Shown: in pieces, positions 1 through 8,303 of the stretch
Position numbering within the stretch: position 1 is the stretch's first letter
Layout: the number at the start of each line of letters is the position of its first letter
DNA from: Nitrospiraceae bacterium
Lineage (GTDB): Bacteria; Nitrospirota; Nitrospiria; Nitrospirales; Nitrospiraceae
Direction of reading: 5' to 3'
DNA: 37,397 nucleotides
Assembly: GCA_023248355.1 (NCBI GenBank)
Contig: JAHFES010000013.1
Span: forward strand, 1 to 37,397
Notes under the pieces: generated by a model
Told to the model about the DNA's origin: nothing
The model's input: only the letters and a program-made list of their open reading frames with translations
The model's database searches: none
Program-made: the position numbers and the translations under genes

Positions 1-157
1 CCGTGGCAAAGGGACAGTTCGCCGCCAACGCGACGCCGCCGGTGAGCGCGTTAAAGACCGTCGGTTTGCCAACGTTCGGCAGCCCGATCATGCCACAACA
101 GAGTCCTATGGCTTCATTCGTGATAGGTGATGTGTGATCTGTGATGAGTCCGAACAT
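1..157 (-). CDS. ychF: YchF/OLA1-type ATPase, N-terminal fragment (cut by window edge)
   Basis: The minus strand encodes an N-terminal YchF G1 region: a GLPNVGK loop, then TVFNALTGG and AANCPFAT. YchF is a ribosome-associated ATPase of the Obg/TRAFAC class, and pth-ychF adjacency is common. The rest lies outside the window. The start is odd. Family proteins begin M-G-L-x-C-G, but here the matching codon at 109-107 is ATA, giving I-G-L-C-C-G. The first in-frame ATG upstream is at 157-155, inside the loop of a dyad repeat, and would add 16 residues. An internal ATG lies at 91-89 but would cut into the family N-terminus. The residue after the P-loop Lys is Pro (GKPT) where Ser or Thr is expected, and the usual Tyr of ANYPF is Cys. 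It may be an active gene with a rewritten start, a decaying copy, or sequence error. Confidence 0.7.
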   Translation of the reverse strand, partial: MFGLITDHTSPITNEAIGLCCGMIGLPNVGKPTVFNALTGGVALAANCPFAT

Positions 158-200
158 TCTCGGATGCCAGGCTCATCACCCTTCACCCATCACTGTTCAC
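120..200. repeat. GTGAT-iterated dyad element, copy 1 (pth-ychF)
   Basis: Left arm 120-148 and right arm 172-200 are 29-nt imperfect inverted repeats, matching at 22 of 29 positions, around a 23-nt loop. Each arm is built from iterated GTGAT units about 7 nt apart. The right arm overlaps the last codons and the TGA stop of pth. The left arm ends about 10 nt before the apparent ychF start. Related copies lie at 18095-18168 and 22928-23007. Confidence 0.8.
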
Positions 201-771
201 TTTCCTCTCGTTCACGTACGTTAAACTGATTCATGGCGACGGCTACGCCCCGATGAATCAGACACTCCAGCGCATCGACGGCTCGATCCAAGCACGGCTC
301 AAAGACGGCCATCTCATCCCGCGTGATCGACTGCAGTACATAATCGGCGGAATCTTGGCCCGGCGCAGGCCGACCAATCCCGATTTTCACCCGGACGAAT
401 TGCGGAGTGCCCAACGCCTCCACCACCGATTTGATCCCGTTATGTCCCCCATGCCCGCCACCCTGCTTAATACGCAGCCGGCCTGGCTCCAAATCGAGAT
501 CGTCGTGAACGAGAATGAGATTGTCAGGTTTCAGCTTGAACTCGCGCAGAAGGCCTTTAAGAGGAGGGCCGCTGAGGTTCATCCAGTCCAACAGACCGGC
601 GAGTTCGATGAACTCCGAGCCGAGCCGCCCGGAGCCTCGCTGAGCTGTGCCGCGTGGGGTGAGGCGAATGGACCATCGAGCGGCGGCCCGCTCGATGACC
701 CACATGCCGACATTGTGACGGGTCTGGGCGTAGGCTTTGCCAGGGTTGCCCAGTCCTACGAGGAGACGCAC
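190..771 (-). CDS. pth: peptidyl-tRNA hydrolase
   Basis: This 193-residue protein is the normal length for bacterial Pth, which hydrolyses the ester bond of peptidyl-tRNA released by drop-off and so recycles tRNA in the cytosol. Family residues are all visible: N9 in GLGNPG, catalytic H19 in TRHNVG, N65 in MNLSG, D90 in HDDLDL and N111 in GGHNGIKS. The start is GTG at 771, two bases after the rplY stop, with a purine-rich GAAGAAG in the rplY tail as likely ribosome binding site. rplY-pth-ychF is a common translation-linked order and these genes are probably cotranscribed. The stop codon lies inside a dyad repeat element. Confidence 0.96.
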   Translation of the reverse strand: MRLLVGLGNPGKAYAQTRHNVGMWVIERAAARWSIRLTPRGTAQRGSGRLGSEFIELAGLLDWMNLSGPPLKGLLREFKLKPDNLILVHDDLDLEPGRLRIKQGGGHGGHNGIKSVVEALGTPQFVRVKIGIGRPAPGQDSADYVLQSITRDEMAVFEPCLDRAVDALECLIHRGVAVAMNQFNVREREESEQ

Positions 772-773
772 CG

Positions 774-1544
774 CTACTTCTTCTTTTCGGCTTCCTTCTT
801 CTCAGCCTTGGGGGCTTCCTTCTTTTCACCAGCCTTGGCTTCGCCAGCCGCCGGAGCCGCAGCCCCAGCCTTCGCCGGTTCGCCACCCTCCCCAGCCACT
901 GCTTCTTTACCCTTGACCGCCACTTCAGGTTCGGCAACCGCGCCTGCACCGCTCGCTAACAAGGCTTCGAGCTTGGCATCGGTCATCGGCGCGGCGACAC
1001 TGACGATCATTTGCTCGGGATCGTCGAGAAACCGAATCCCCTCGCGCTGCGCGATTTCCTTCAAGTGAATGCCGCTGCTGATCATCAGAGCTGAGGCATC
1101 GACTTCGATGTTGTCCGGCAGTTCAGCCGGGAGACACTCAATGTGCAACTCACGCAAGTTGTGGTGAAGCACGCCGCCTTCCTTCACGCCGGCGGGAATG
1201 CCGCCGATGATATGGATCGGCACCTTGACACGAATCGGATTGGTCATGGAGATCTCAAACAGATCCGCATGCAACACAGCGCCGCTCACCGGATCGACCT
1301 GATAGTCGCGCAGGAGCGCGGTGCGGTTTGGCTTGGACGTCGCCCCAGTCACGGTCAAGGAGACCAAGGCAGTGCTTCCCGCCTGGGACTTCAAGATCTT
1401 GATCAACTCGTCAGGATTGACGGTTAACATGAGACACTCGCCCTGGCCATAGAGAACCGCAGGAACTTTTCCCGCCCGTCGCATAGATCGTGCGGCACCC
1501 TTGCCGGCCTGCTCTCTCACCGTCACTGCTAAATCGAATTTCAT
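774..1544 (-). CDS. rplY: ribosomal protein bL25, long Ctc/TL5 form
   Basis: The N-terminal part (about 1-95) has the bL25 5S rRNA-binding fold signature (AGKGAARSMRRAGKVPAVLYG). The middle (about 100-190) is the Ctc/TL5-type beta domain (VKVPIHIIGGIPAGVKEGGVL, split here only for naming). The last roughly 65 residues form a low-complexity Ala/Glu/Lys tail ending in a Lys run. At 256 residues it is the long form, in contrast to the short single-domain enterobacterial protein. The ATG at 1544 is preceded by a strong GGAGGAG at 6 nt. It lies about 50 nt after prs and 2 nt before pth, as part of a housekeeping operon. Confidence 0.95.
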   Translation of the reverse strand: MKFDLAVTVREQAGKGAARSMRRAGKVPAVLYGQGECLMLTVNPDELIKILKSQAGSTALVSLTVTGATSKPNRTALLRDYQVDPVSGAVLHADLFEISMTNPIRVKVPIHIIGGIPAGVKEGGVLHHNLRELHIECLPAELPDNIEVDASALMISSGIHLKEIAQREGIRFLDDPEQMIVSVAAPMTDAKLEALLASGAGAVAEPEVAVKGKEAVAGEGGEPAKAGAAAPAAGEAKAGEKKEAPKAEKKEAEKKK

Positions 1545-1595
1545 GATACTCCTCCGTCTCCCCTGCTTCCGGCCTGTGGCCCTGGGCTTGGGGGC

Positions 1596-2537
1596 CTAGG
1601 CAAATAATAAGCTGATTGATTCGTCTTCGTGAATGCGTCTGATGGCTTCGCCCAGAAGGGAGGCCACCGACAACTGATGCAACTTTGGACACACTTGATC
1701 TTTCCCACGCAGCGGGATCGTATTCGTGATGACAACCTGCGAAATACAGGACTGTTGCAACCGATCAAGCGCCGGCCCCGAGAGCACGGCATGGGTGCAT
1801 GCGGTCCAGACCTCCCGTGCTCCTTGAGCGGCGCAGGCTTGCGCACCCTGCACGATCGTCCCGGCCGTATCAATCATGTCATCGAGAAGCAATACGCTCT
1901 TTCCTTGCACATCACCGATGATATTCATGATCTGCGCCTGGTTCGGGCCTTCTCGCCGCTTGTCGATAATCGCCAAGTTGGACTGCAGGCGCTTGGCAAA
2001 GGCCCGGGCCCGCTCCACGCCACCGGCGTCAGGCGACACAACCACCAGATCACTGATCTTCTTCTTAGTAATGTAGTCCAGCAACACAGGCAAGGCGTAC
2101 AAGTGATCCACGGGCACATTGAAGAACCCTTGAATCTGCCCGGCATGGAGATCCATCGTGAGAACACGGTCGGCTCCGGCTGTGGTGATCAGATCGGCAA
2201 CCAGCTTGGCCGTAATGGGCACACGCGGTTGATCTTTGCGGTCCTGACGGGCGTAGCCAAAATAGGGGATCACGGCGGTGATCCGATTTGCCGACGATCG
2301 CTTGAGTGCATCAATGATGATCAACAGCTCCATCAACGAATCATTCACCGGCTGACAACAGGACTGCACGACGAATACATCGGCACCGCGCACATTCTCT
2401 TCAATCCTAACCCGAATTTCTCCATCGCTAAAGGACGACACGGTTGCCTCGCCCAGCTTCTGCCCTAAATAGGCAGAAATCTCCACGGCGAGCGCAGTAT
2501 TGGCGTTGCCAGAGAAAATTTTCAATTCTCTGTCCAT
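1596..2537 (-). CDS. prs: ribose-phosphate pyrophosphokinase
   Basis: PRPP synthase transfers pyrophosphate from ATP to ribose 5-phosphate, feeding purine, pyrimidine, His and Trp synthesis. The 313-residue length is typical of class I enzymes. Visible motifs are the N-terminal [11 protein letters not shown] region, the flexible catalytic loop [31 protein letters not shown] and the PRPP-binding loop [12 protein letters not shown]. The start is ATG 2537 with GAGAG upstream. A good sigma-70-type promoter sits about 140 nt upstream in the gap after ispE, so prs-rplY-pth can probably be transcribed apart from the pilSR-ispE genes. Confidence 0.97.
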   Translation of the reverse strand: MDRELKIFSGNANTALAVEISAYLGQKLGEATVSSFSDGEIRVRIEENVRGADVFVVQSCCQPVNDSLMELLIIIDALKRSSANRITAVIPYFGYARQDRKDQPRVPITAKLVADLITTAGADRVLTMDLHAGQIQGFFNVPVDHLYALPVLLDYITKKKISDLVVVSPDAGGVERARAFAKRLQSNLAIIDKRREGPNQAQIMNIIGDVQGKSVLLLDDMIDTAGTIVQGAQACAAQGAREVWTACTHAVLSGPALDRLQQSCISQVVITNTIPLRGKDQVCPKLHQLSVASLLGEAIRRIHEDESISLLFA

Positions 2538-2681
2538 TGGAATCTCTCGAACCGTCCTATCGCCTGTCTGTAAAGCGCTGAATTATCTAGTGGTTCTTCT
2601 GCGGTGAGCGTCGGCTGACCATCGTGATCCCTGCCTACCTCGTTCGCTGCACGCTGCTGCGGAAGTCAACCAAGGGGGCAA

Positions 2682-2711
2682 ACTGTATCGGAAATCTCAG
2701 GTCCTTGTCAA
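2682..2711 (-). promoter_or_regulatory. predicted sigma-70 promoter for prs
   Basis: On the minus strand TTGACA (2711-2706) is followed by an 18-nt spacer and TACAGT (2687-2682). It lies in the 199-nt ispE-prs gap, leaving a leader of roughly 140 nt before the prs ATG. No tRNA gene is visible in this gap. Confidence 0.5.
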
Positions 2712-2736
2712 CCAAACGATCGGACTGACTGCCCCG

Positions 2737-3663
2737 TCACGACTTGCAGATCAGTGGACCAGATCCGGCGGGAACCACGAAGACCTTGAGCTGAGGATTA
2801 GTCTGAAAACGTGCCCGCGCTTGTTGGGCTCCGGCCTCGTTCTTAAAGACGCCAAAGATCGTTGCGCCACTGCCTGACAACAGGGCAACTTCGGCACCTT
2901 CCGTGAGTAGCTGCTGCTTGAGTTCGCGAAGGACGGGATGGGCGTTAAACACCGGAGTTTCAAAGTCGTTTTCCGCCACATCAATAACTTGTTCCCAAGA
3001 GAGATGAATTGCTCTTCCCAGTCTGGCATGGGTGTCAGAGAGTGGCTGGACTACGGATCGAGTAGCAGAAAGTTGCTGGTAGGCCCACTTGGTTTCAACT
3101 GGGAATCCTGGATTGACAAGCACCACCCATCGGCTCCCGGTGACTCGAATGGCGTTCACCTGCTCGCCGCGGCCCGTCACAGTGGCCGACGGGGCAAAGA
3201 AGAAAAACGGCACATCACTTCCTAACATTTGGCCCACTTGAGCCATTTTCATCACCGACCATCCCAAATTCAGCAATCGGTTTAGCCCAATGATCGTCGC
3301 TGCGGCATCGCTGCTCCCGCCGCCCAACCCTGCCCCCATCGGGATTCGCTTGATGAGGGCGATCTCCACCCCGACCTTCAGGCCACTGTGTTGAAGCACC
3401 GCCGCGGCAGCACGATAGACAAGGTTGGTTTGATCCGTGCTCAACGAGAGCGAGTCACACTGCAATTTGATGTCTGCATGGTGTGGGCTGCATTGGATTG
3501 CGATTTCGTCCTCCAAGCCCACGGTCTGCATGAGAGACCATAGATTATGAAAGCCATCGGCACGGCGATCGAGAATTCGGAGGATGAGATTGACTTTCGC
3601 AGGGGCGAAAATGGTGACGGCGGAGGACGGGGTGGAGATCGATCCTGAGGAACTCTTAGTCAC
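2737..3663 (-). CDS. ispE: 4-diphosphocytidyl-2-C-methyl-D-erythritol kinase
   Basis: IspE phosphorylates CDP-ME in the MEP pathway to isopentenyl diphosphate; undecaprenyl carrier lipid for the wall genes further along depends on this pathway. It is a 308-residue GHMP kinase: PAKVNL with K23 near the N-terminus, the ATP-binding glycine loop PMGAGLGGGSSDAA (about 108-121), and a C-terminal GSGATIFGVF. The ATG at 3663 overlaps the end of the upstream response regulator gene by 8 nt, which implies translational coupling. The 10-15 residues before VTIFAPAKVNL are Ser/Thr-rich and not conserved, so a slightly later start is possible. Confidence 0.95.
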   Translation of the reverse strand: MTKSSSGSISTPSSAVTIFAPAKVNLILRILDRRADGFHNLWSLMQTVGLEDEIAIQCSPHHADIKLQCDSLSLSTDQTNLVYRAAAAVLQHSGLKVGVEIALIKRIPMGAGLGGGSSDAAATIIGLNRLLNLGWSVMKMAQVGQMLGSDVPFFFFAPSATVTGRGEQVNAIRVTGSRWVVLVNPGFPVETKWAYQQLSATRSVVQPLSDTHARLGRAIHLSWEQVIDVAENDFETPVFNAHPVLRELKQQLLTEGAEVALLSGSGATIFGVFKNEAGAQQARARFQTNPQLKVFVVPAGSGPLICKS

Positions 3664-5041
3664 GACCCCCTTTTATAGCATACTTCTCGAGCCGATAGCG
3701 GAAAGACCGGGTATTCAGCCGGAGCAGCCGGGCGGCCTTCTTCTTGACCCATTTCGAACGCTCAAGCGCCTTGCGTAACAAATCTTTCTCGATCCCATTG
3801 ATGAGCCCTTCGAGGTCCAATCCGTCGTCGGTCAAATCCATTGGCAGGCCTGGTTGCTGCTGGGGAGACACCGACCGGTGAAGCCAGCCACGCACATCCA
3901 CGTCGGTGACTGCTCCTCCGGTTGAAAACGCGACGACGCGCTCGATCAAATTCTCCAACTCTCGTACGTTGCCCCGCCATTCATGGCCCAACAAGACATG
4001 CATGGCCTCAGCGTTCAGCGTCGGCGCAGGCTTCCCACTTTCCCTTGAGAATCGTTCCAGGAAATGGTTGACCAATAAGGGGATATCACCACTGCGTAAA
4101 CGGAGCGGGGGAAGTCGAATCGGGATCACGTCCAGTCGATAATAGAGATCTTCGCGGAAAGAACCATCAGCAACAGCCTTTTCAAGATCCTTGTTCGTCG
4201 CAGCGACGATGCGCACATCGACTTTGACATCCTGGGTGCCGCCGACCCGACGGAACTCGCGCTCCTGAATGACACGCAAGAGTTTCACCTGAATGGTCGG
4301 TGTCGTATCACCGATTTCGTCCAGAAAGATGGTCCCGCCATTGGCCACTTCAAACAACCCTGCTTTATTCGAGATCGCACCGGTGAACGATCCTTTCATG
4401 TGTCCGAACAGTTCACTCTCCAACAGTGTCTCGGGGACTGCGCTGCAGTTTACGGCTACAAACGGCATAGGGCTTCGGGCGCTGTTGTAATGGATCGCCC
4501 GGGCCACCAATTCTTTTCCCGTCCCACTCTCACCACAGATCAGCACGTTGCTCTTCGAGTCAGCCACTTTCCGCACAACATCAAATACCTTCTGCATGGC
4601 TTCGCTCTGACCAACCAACTGCGCAAATGACGACTGGCTCGCCATCTCACGCTTGAGCAGGATGTTTTCGGTCGTGAGACGCCGCTTCTCGAGCGCATTG
4701 CGGATAATTAGCTGAACTTCATCAACTTGGAACGGCTTCGTGAGGTAATCATAGGCACCCTCTTTCATCGCTTCGACGGCCGAGTCAGCGGTTGCAAACG
4801 CTGTAATCACCAACACAACCGTTTCCGGCGAGGCTGACTTCACGGCCTTGAGCACCTCCATCCCATCAACCTTTGGCATCCGCAAATCGGTGATGACCAG
4901 GTCGAAGATTTCCTTGTTCAGATGCTCGATCGCTTCTTCGCCATCCGCCACACTTGTGACGGCATACCCAGCTCGTTTGAGCATGATGCTCAACACTTCT
5001 CGCAAGCTTTGCTCGTCATCCACGACTAGGATCTTTTCCAC
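3656..5041 (-). CDS. pilR: sigma-54-dependent response regulator, PilR/NtrC type
   Basis: This 461-residue bacterial enhancer-binding protein has three parts. The receiver (about 1-120) has acidic D8/D9, phospho-acceptor D52 in ITDLRMP and Lys in LTKPF. The AAA+ domain (about 145-380) has Walker A GESGTGKE, sigma-54 contact loop GSFTGA (Ser in place of the commoner Ala) and Walker B GGTIFLDE. The C-terminal Fis-like helix-turn-helix ends RSFRYRLEKY. It would activate sigma-54 promoters when phosphorylated by the kinase encoded directly upstream, whose gene it overlaps by 16 nt. The adjacent pilC and a PilS-like kinase support PilR, a regulator of pilin expression. The pilin gene itself is not in the window, so the name is inference. 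Confidence 0.85.
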   Translation of the reverse strand: MEKILVVDDEQSLREVLSIMLKRAGYAVTSVADGEEAIEHLNKEIFDLVITDLRMPKVDGMEVLKAVKSASPETVVLVITAFATADSAVEAMKEGAYDYLTKPFQVDEVQLIIRNALEKRRLTTENILLKREMASQSSFAQLVGQSEAMQKVFDVVRKVADSKSNVLICGESGTGKELVARAIHYNSARSPMPFVAVNCSAVPETLLESELFGHMKGSFTGAISNKAGLFEVANGGTIFLDEIGDTTPTIQVKLLRVIQEREFRRVGGTQDVKVDVRIVAATNKDLEKAVADGSFREDLYYRLDVIPIRLPPLRLRSGDIPLLVNHFLERFSRESGKPAPTLNAEAMHVLLGHEWRGNVRELENLIERVVAFSTGGAVTDVDVRGWLHRSVSPQQQPGLPMDLTDDGLDLEGLINGIEKDLLRKALERSKWVKKKAARLLRLNTRSFRYRLEKYAIKGGRD

Positions 5042-6720
5042 GGTTCCCTACCTTCGTGCCACAGCCGGACGCCGGCCTCCGCCGAACGGGGCAGGCAGAC
5101 GACAAGTCGTGATCCTTGGCTATCCTGGCTCTCCACCTTGATCCATCCGCCATGAAGATCGACGATTCGATGCACAGCAGCCAACCCTAACCCCGACCCC
5201 TGCTTCTTCGTCGTGAAGAAGGGAAGAAAAATCTTGTCCAGGTTCTTCTTGGAGATGCCTTCCCCGCTATCTTGAAACGAGATCTCCACGACATCGGCCT
5301 TTCGCCCGCTGACATCGATCTTCCGACACCCTGTCGCAATCGTCAATTGACCGCCTTTGGGCATGGCATCAAAGGCATTGGCCGCCAGATTCCAGAAGAC
5401 TTGTTTCATTTGGTCCTGATCCACTTGTCCGGGCAGAGCCCCGCTGGCGAGAGACGTCACAATCTTGATGTTGGTTCTAGTCCGGGCTTCATGTTGTACC
5501 AGATCAAGGGTCTCGGCAAGGACTTTGTTCAAATCATGCTCGGCCAAATTCAGTGCCGGCGGCCTGGCGTACTGGAGAAACTCTGTGATGATATTGTCGA
5601 GCCTGGTGGCTTCCCGAACCGCGATGTCCATCAACCGCTGGCTGGTCTCATCCGCATGGAGATCCTTCCGCAACATCTGCATCGCCCCGGCAAGCGCGCC
5701 GAGGGGGTTCCGAATCTCATGCGCCATCCCCGCGGACATCTCGCCTAGGCTGGCCAACCAATCCTTGCGCCGCATCTCCTCTTCCATGTCACGGATCTGG
5801 GTGAGATCTTTAAACACCCCAACCAATCCCGTTTCTTCTCCCTGTTCGTGCAAGGGCGAGAGCGTCATGCCGAGGATCAAGCGATTGCCGTCAGCCCGTT
5901 TACATTCCACTTCGAACCGCATGTTGGCGGAACTTTCCAGTATGTGCTCATCCGACGGCTGACTTGGATGCCAATTAAACACTTCCCGCCACGGTCGACC
6001 TTGAACCTGTTCAAAACTGTAACCTGTCGCCTCCTGTGCCGCGGGATTGAACGACGTAATGCGGCCACCCTCCTCCGTTGTAAAGACACCGCTGCTGATA
6101 CTATGAACAATATTTTCATGGAATTCTTGGAGGCGACTCAGCCCTTGTTCTTTTTCACGCAGTGAGTGATCCGCATGCTGCAGCTGATCCGCAAGTGCAC
6201 CGCTTAGAAAACCAACCACCAGAAACGCTAGGCTATACACGCCAAACGCTTGCAGGGTTTCTGCGGCACTCAAACGAGTATGGGGTAACCATCCCCATAC
6301 TTCTGCGAACCCGTAGAGCTGCACGTTGGTAAGAATTCCAAAGAGAATGATGCAGAGACTGGCGGTCAGCAACCCGACACGACGACGTGGGACCAGACTA
6401 GCGACAGTGACCGTGATGACGTAGAGCACGGCAAACGGGCTTTCGATTCCTCCCGTCCGAGCGATCAGAAGCGTTTCTAGCAGAAAGTCGACACCAACCT
6501 GAGCCCACGCGAACTGGACAAGGGCATCAGTACTCGTCAGTTTTCGAAGCACCAACGCATAGGGAATGGTGACCGCATAGGTGAAGATGATGAGCGCGTA
6601 GAACGTTTCTACTCGCTCGCCCTTGGTCACTTGAAATGTGAGAGAAAGCCCCAGTAGGAGGGTGACAACGACAACCCGCAGCCCCATCAACCAATGAATT
6701 CTTGCTTTAATGTTACCCAC
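5026..6720 (-). CDS. pilS: membrane sensor histidine kinase, PilS-like
   Basis: The 564-residue protein begins with about six hydrophobic segments (roughly 12-30, 42-59, 68-86, 96-110, 116-133, 158-178). A PAS domain follows (about 200-310, with GRITSFNPAAQEATGY), then a HisKA dimerisation helix with phospho-acceptor H334 in MAHEIRNPLG and a HATPase domain (NLAANAFDAM, DSGEGI, GSGLGLA). This is the PilS architecture: membrane-embedded sensor, PAS, kinase. The start is GTG at 6720; no strong ribosome binding site was seen. It overlaps pilR by 16 nt, so the pair should be made in a fixed ratio. The signal sensed is unknown. Confidence 0.85.
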   Translation of the reverse strand: MGNIKARIHWLMGLRVVVVTLLLGLSLTFQVTKGERVETFYALIIFTYAVTIPYALVLRKLTSTDALVQFAWAQVGVDFLLETLLIARTGGIESPFAVLYVITVTVASLVPRRRVGLLTASLCIILFGILTNVQLYGFAEVWGWLPHTRLSAAETLQAFGVYSLAFLVVGFLSGALADQLQHADHSLREKEQGLSRLQEFHENIVHSISSGVFTTEEGGRITSFNPAAQEATGYSFEQVQGRPWREVFNWHPSQPSDEHILESSANMRFEVECKRADGNRLILGMTLSPLHEQGEETGLVGVFKDLTQIRDMEEEMRRKDWLASLGEMSAGMAHEIRNPLGALAGAMQMLRKDLHADETSQRLMDIAVREATRLDNIITEFLQYARPPALNLAEHDLNKVLAETLDLVQHEARTRTNIKIVTSLASGALPGQVDQDQMKQVFWNLAANAFDAMPKGGQLTIATGCRKIDVSGRKADVVEISFQDSGEGISKKNLDKIFLPFFTTKKQGSGLGLAAVHRIVDLHGGWIKVESQDSQGSRLVVCLPRSAEAGVRLWHEGREPWKRS

Positions 6721-6760
6721 TCAGCCACACCCTGCTAGAGAAGGCTCTCTGGGTCCTGGC

Positions 6761-6789
6761 GTTATCTGCAGCCATCATGAGCAATTCAA
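6761..6789 (-). promoter_or_regulatory. possible promoter for pilS-pilR
   Basis: TTGAAT (6789-6784), a 17-nt spacer and GATAAC (6766-6761) lie on the minus strand, about 40 nt upstream of the pilS GTG and downstream of the putative pilC terminator. The match is moderate. Confidence 0.35.
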
Positions 6790-6824
6790 CTGACAACGCG
6801 AGATCAATTGGTTGGAGACGATAC

Positions 6825-6862
6825 ACAAAAAGACTCGGAGAACGGAGATGCAGTCTTTTTGT
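6825..6862 (-). terminator. predicted intrinsic terminator after pilC
   Basis: An 11-bp perfect inverted repeat (ACAAAAAGACT at 6825-6835 and its complement at 6852-6862) flanks a 16-nt loop. Read on the minus strand, the stem runs into a T tract, as in an A-tract/U-tract terminator. A second, weaker hairpin (CTCATTAC/GTAATGAG, 6877-6906) lies just before it and lacks a T tract. Together they would separate pilC from pilSR transcription. Confidence 0.5.
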
Positions 6863-6929
6863 ATGGAGCGAATCCACTCATTACCCAACCCATCTTGCGT
6901 AATGAGGTCACTTCGTCGTCTGCAGTCGC

Positions 6930-8144
6930 TTACCCAATGGCGGACGCCATCGAAAAGATGGGTAGATACATGGCAATAACGATAAATCCAATCGTGACCC
7001 CCAAGAAAACCATCATCATGGGTTCCAATAGTGCAGTGAGAGACGTCACGGCTTGGTCGACTTCTTCTTCATAAAAGTCTGCGATTTTCCCCAGCATGCT
7101 GTCGAGCGCGCCGGTCGACTCCCCCACGGCTATCATGTGGGTCACCATCTTTGGGAACGTTCCGCATTTTGCGAGTGGCTCAGAAATAGTTTTCCCGCCG
7201 CTAATGCTGATTCTCGCATCGAGTAAGGCACCTTCGACGACCTTGTTGCCCGATGTTTTTGCGCAAATTGTCAGAGCCTCAAGCAGCGGCACACCACTCG
7301 ATAGCAGAGTACCCAATGTGCGAGTAAATTTCGCAACCGATGCTTTCCTGATGAGATCCCCCATAACTGGAACTTTCAGCAGAAACCTGTCAATGGCAAG
7401 TCTTCCTTGGGGAGTCGCATAATACTTTTTAATCCCAAAAACAACGGCAACGACCGCACCCACAATCAGGTACCAGTTCCCCTGAACAAAGTTGCTCATG
7501 TCAATCACGAGCTGGGTTGGGCCCGGCAACGCCATCTTTCCGTTAGACAGCTCCTTAAACATTTTTTCAAAAACGGGAATGACCCAAATCATGAGGACCG
7601 CGATCACGATAACAGCAATCCCAACAATAGCCGACGGGTAGACCATCGCGCTCTTAATCTGCGCCTTCAACTTCATAGCTTTTTCGATGTGCTTCGACAG
7701 GCGACTCAAAATTGTATCGAGCAACCCGCCGACTTCGCCGGCATGCACCATATTGATGTACAAATCGTCAAAGATCTTTGGATGCTTTCGAAGAGCATCC
7801 GAGAAAGTCGACCCTCCCTCCACCTGCCCCTTGACGGCACCAATCGCCTTTCTGAGGGCTGCATTTTCCGATTGTGTCGAGAGAATTTCGAGACACTGGA
7901 TAAGCGGCAACCCGGCATTGATCATGGTCCCAAACTGACGGGTGAACACGACCAGATCCTTGTCGGTCATCCCTGTTCCCAGGCTAAACTGGAACCCTTC
8001 CTTTGCGGCTTTTTCCTCAAGACTCGTCACTACCACGCTTTGCTTGCGTAACTGCTCGACCGCTTCGTCGCGTGTCTTGGCGACGAGCTCACCCTTTTTA
8101 ACTGATCCTGATTTACTCCGTCCGACGTAAGCAAATGTGGCCAT
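6930..8144 (-). CDS. pilC: type IV pilus inner-membrane platform protein
   Basis: This 404-residue member of the GspF/PilC family forms the inner-membrane platform for type IV pilus assembly ATPases. The N-terminal MATFAYVGRSKSG motif is typical. Two homologous F domains follow (about 68-190 and 270-395), each with the F-G-T-M/L-L-S-S/A-G-V/L-P-L core (FTRQFGTMINAGLPLIQ and FTRTLGTLLSSGVPLLE). There are membrane segments near 170-195, 220-240 and 375-400. No pilB, pilT or pilM-Q genes are near, so it must work with genes elsewhere. A strong promoter lies upstream and a hairpin terminator downstream, so it may be monocistronic. GspF is the alternative, but pilSR next door favours PilC. Confidence 0.9.
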   Translation of the reverse strand: MATFAYVGRSKSGSVKKGELVAKTRDEAVEQLRKQSVVVTSLEEKAAKEGFQFSLGTGMTDKDLVVFTRQFGTMINAGLPLIQCLEILSTQSENAALRKAIGAVKGQVEGGSTFSDALRKHPKIFDDLYINMVHAGEVGGLLDTILSRLSKHIEKAMKLKAQIKSAMVYPSAIVGIAVIVIAVLMIWVIPVFEKMFKELSNGKMALPGPTQLVIDMSNFVQGNWYLIVGAVVAVVFGIKKYYATPQGRLAIDRFLLKVPVMGDLIRKASVAKFTRTLGTLLSSGVPLLEALTICAKTSGNKVVEGALLDARISISGGKTISEPLAKCGTFPKMVTHMIAVGESTGALDSMLGKIADFYEEEVDQAVTSLTALLEPMMMVFLGVTIGFIVIAMYLPIFSMASAIG

Positions 8145-8209
8145 TAGAATGTTTCGTCCTGTTGTGGCTCCCCGAGCCAGTTATGTGGCAAGACTACGAC
8201 TGCAAGGCG

Positions 8210-8238
8210 AGTCTACTGGGGGTCCAAAAACCTGTCAA
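8210..8238 (-). promoter_or_regulatory. predicted sigma-70 promoter for pilC
   Basis: On the minus strand TTGACA (8238-8233), a 17-nt spacer and TAGACT (8215-8210) lie about 65 nt upstream of the pilC ATG. I looked for a sigma-54 GG-N10-GC element in the same gap and did not find one. Confidence 0.6.
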
Positions 8239-8303
8239 AACAATTGCATTATTTGCTCGTTGCCCACGCAGCGCATGAGCAGAAAGCATGGGAAGAGATG
8301 GAC

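Noticed and set aside
2538-2736. tRNA gene between ispE and prs, as found in some bacteria
   Set aside because: I looked for a T-arm and acceptor stem on both strands; only a GGTTCGAGA-like word near 2545 is present, without a matching cloverleaf.
8145-8303. Sigma-54 promoter for pilC, suggested by the nearby PilR-type regulator
   Set aside because: No GG-N10-GC element with a TGGCAC/TTGC context was found, whereas a good sigma-70 promoter is present.
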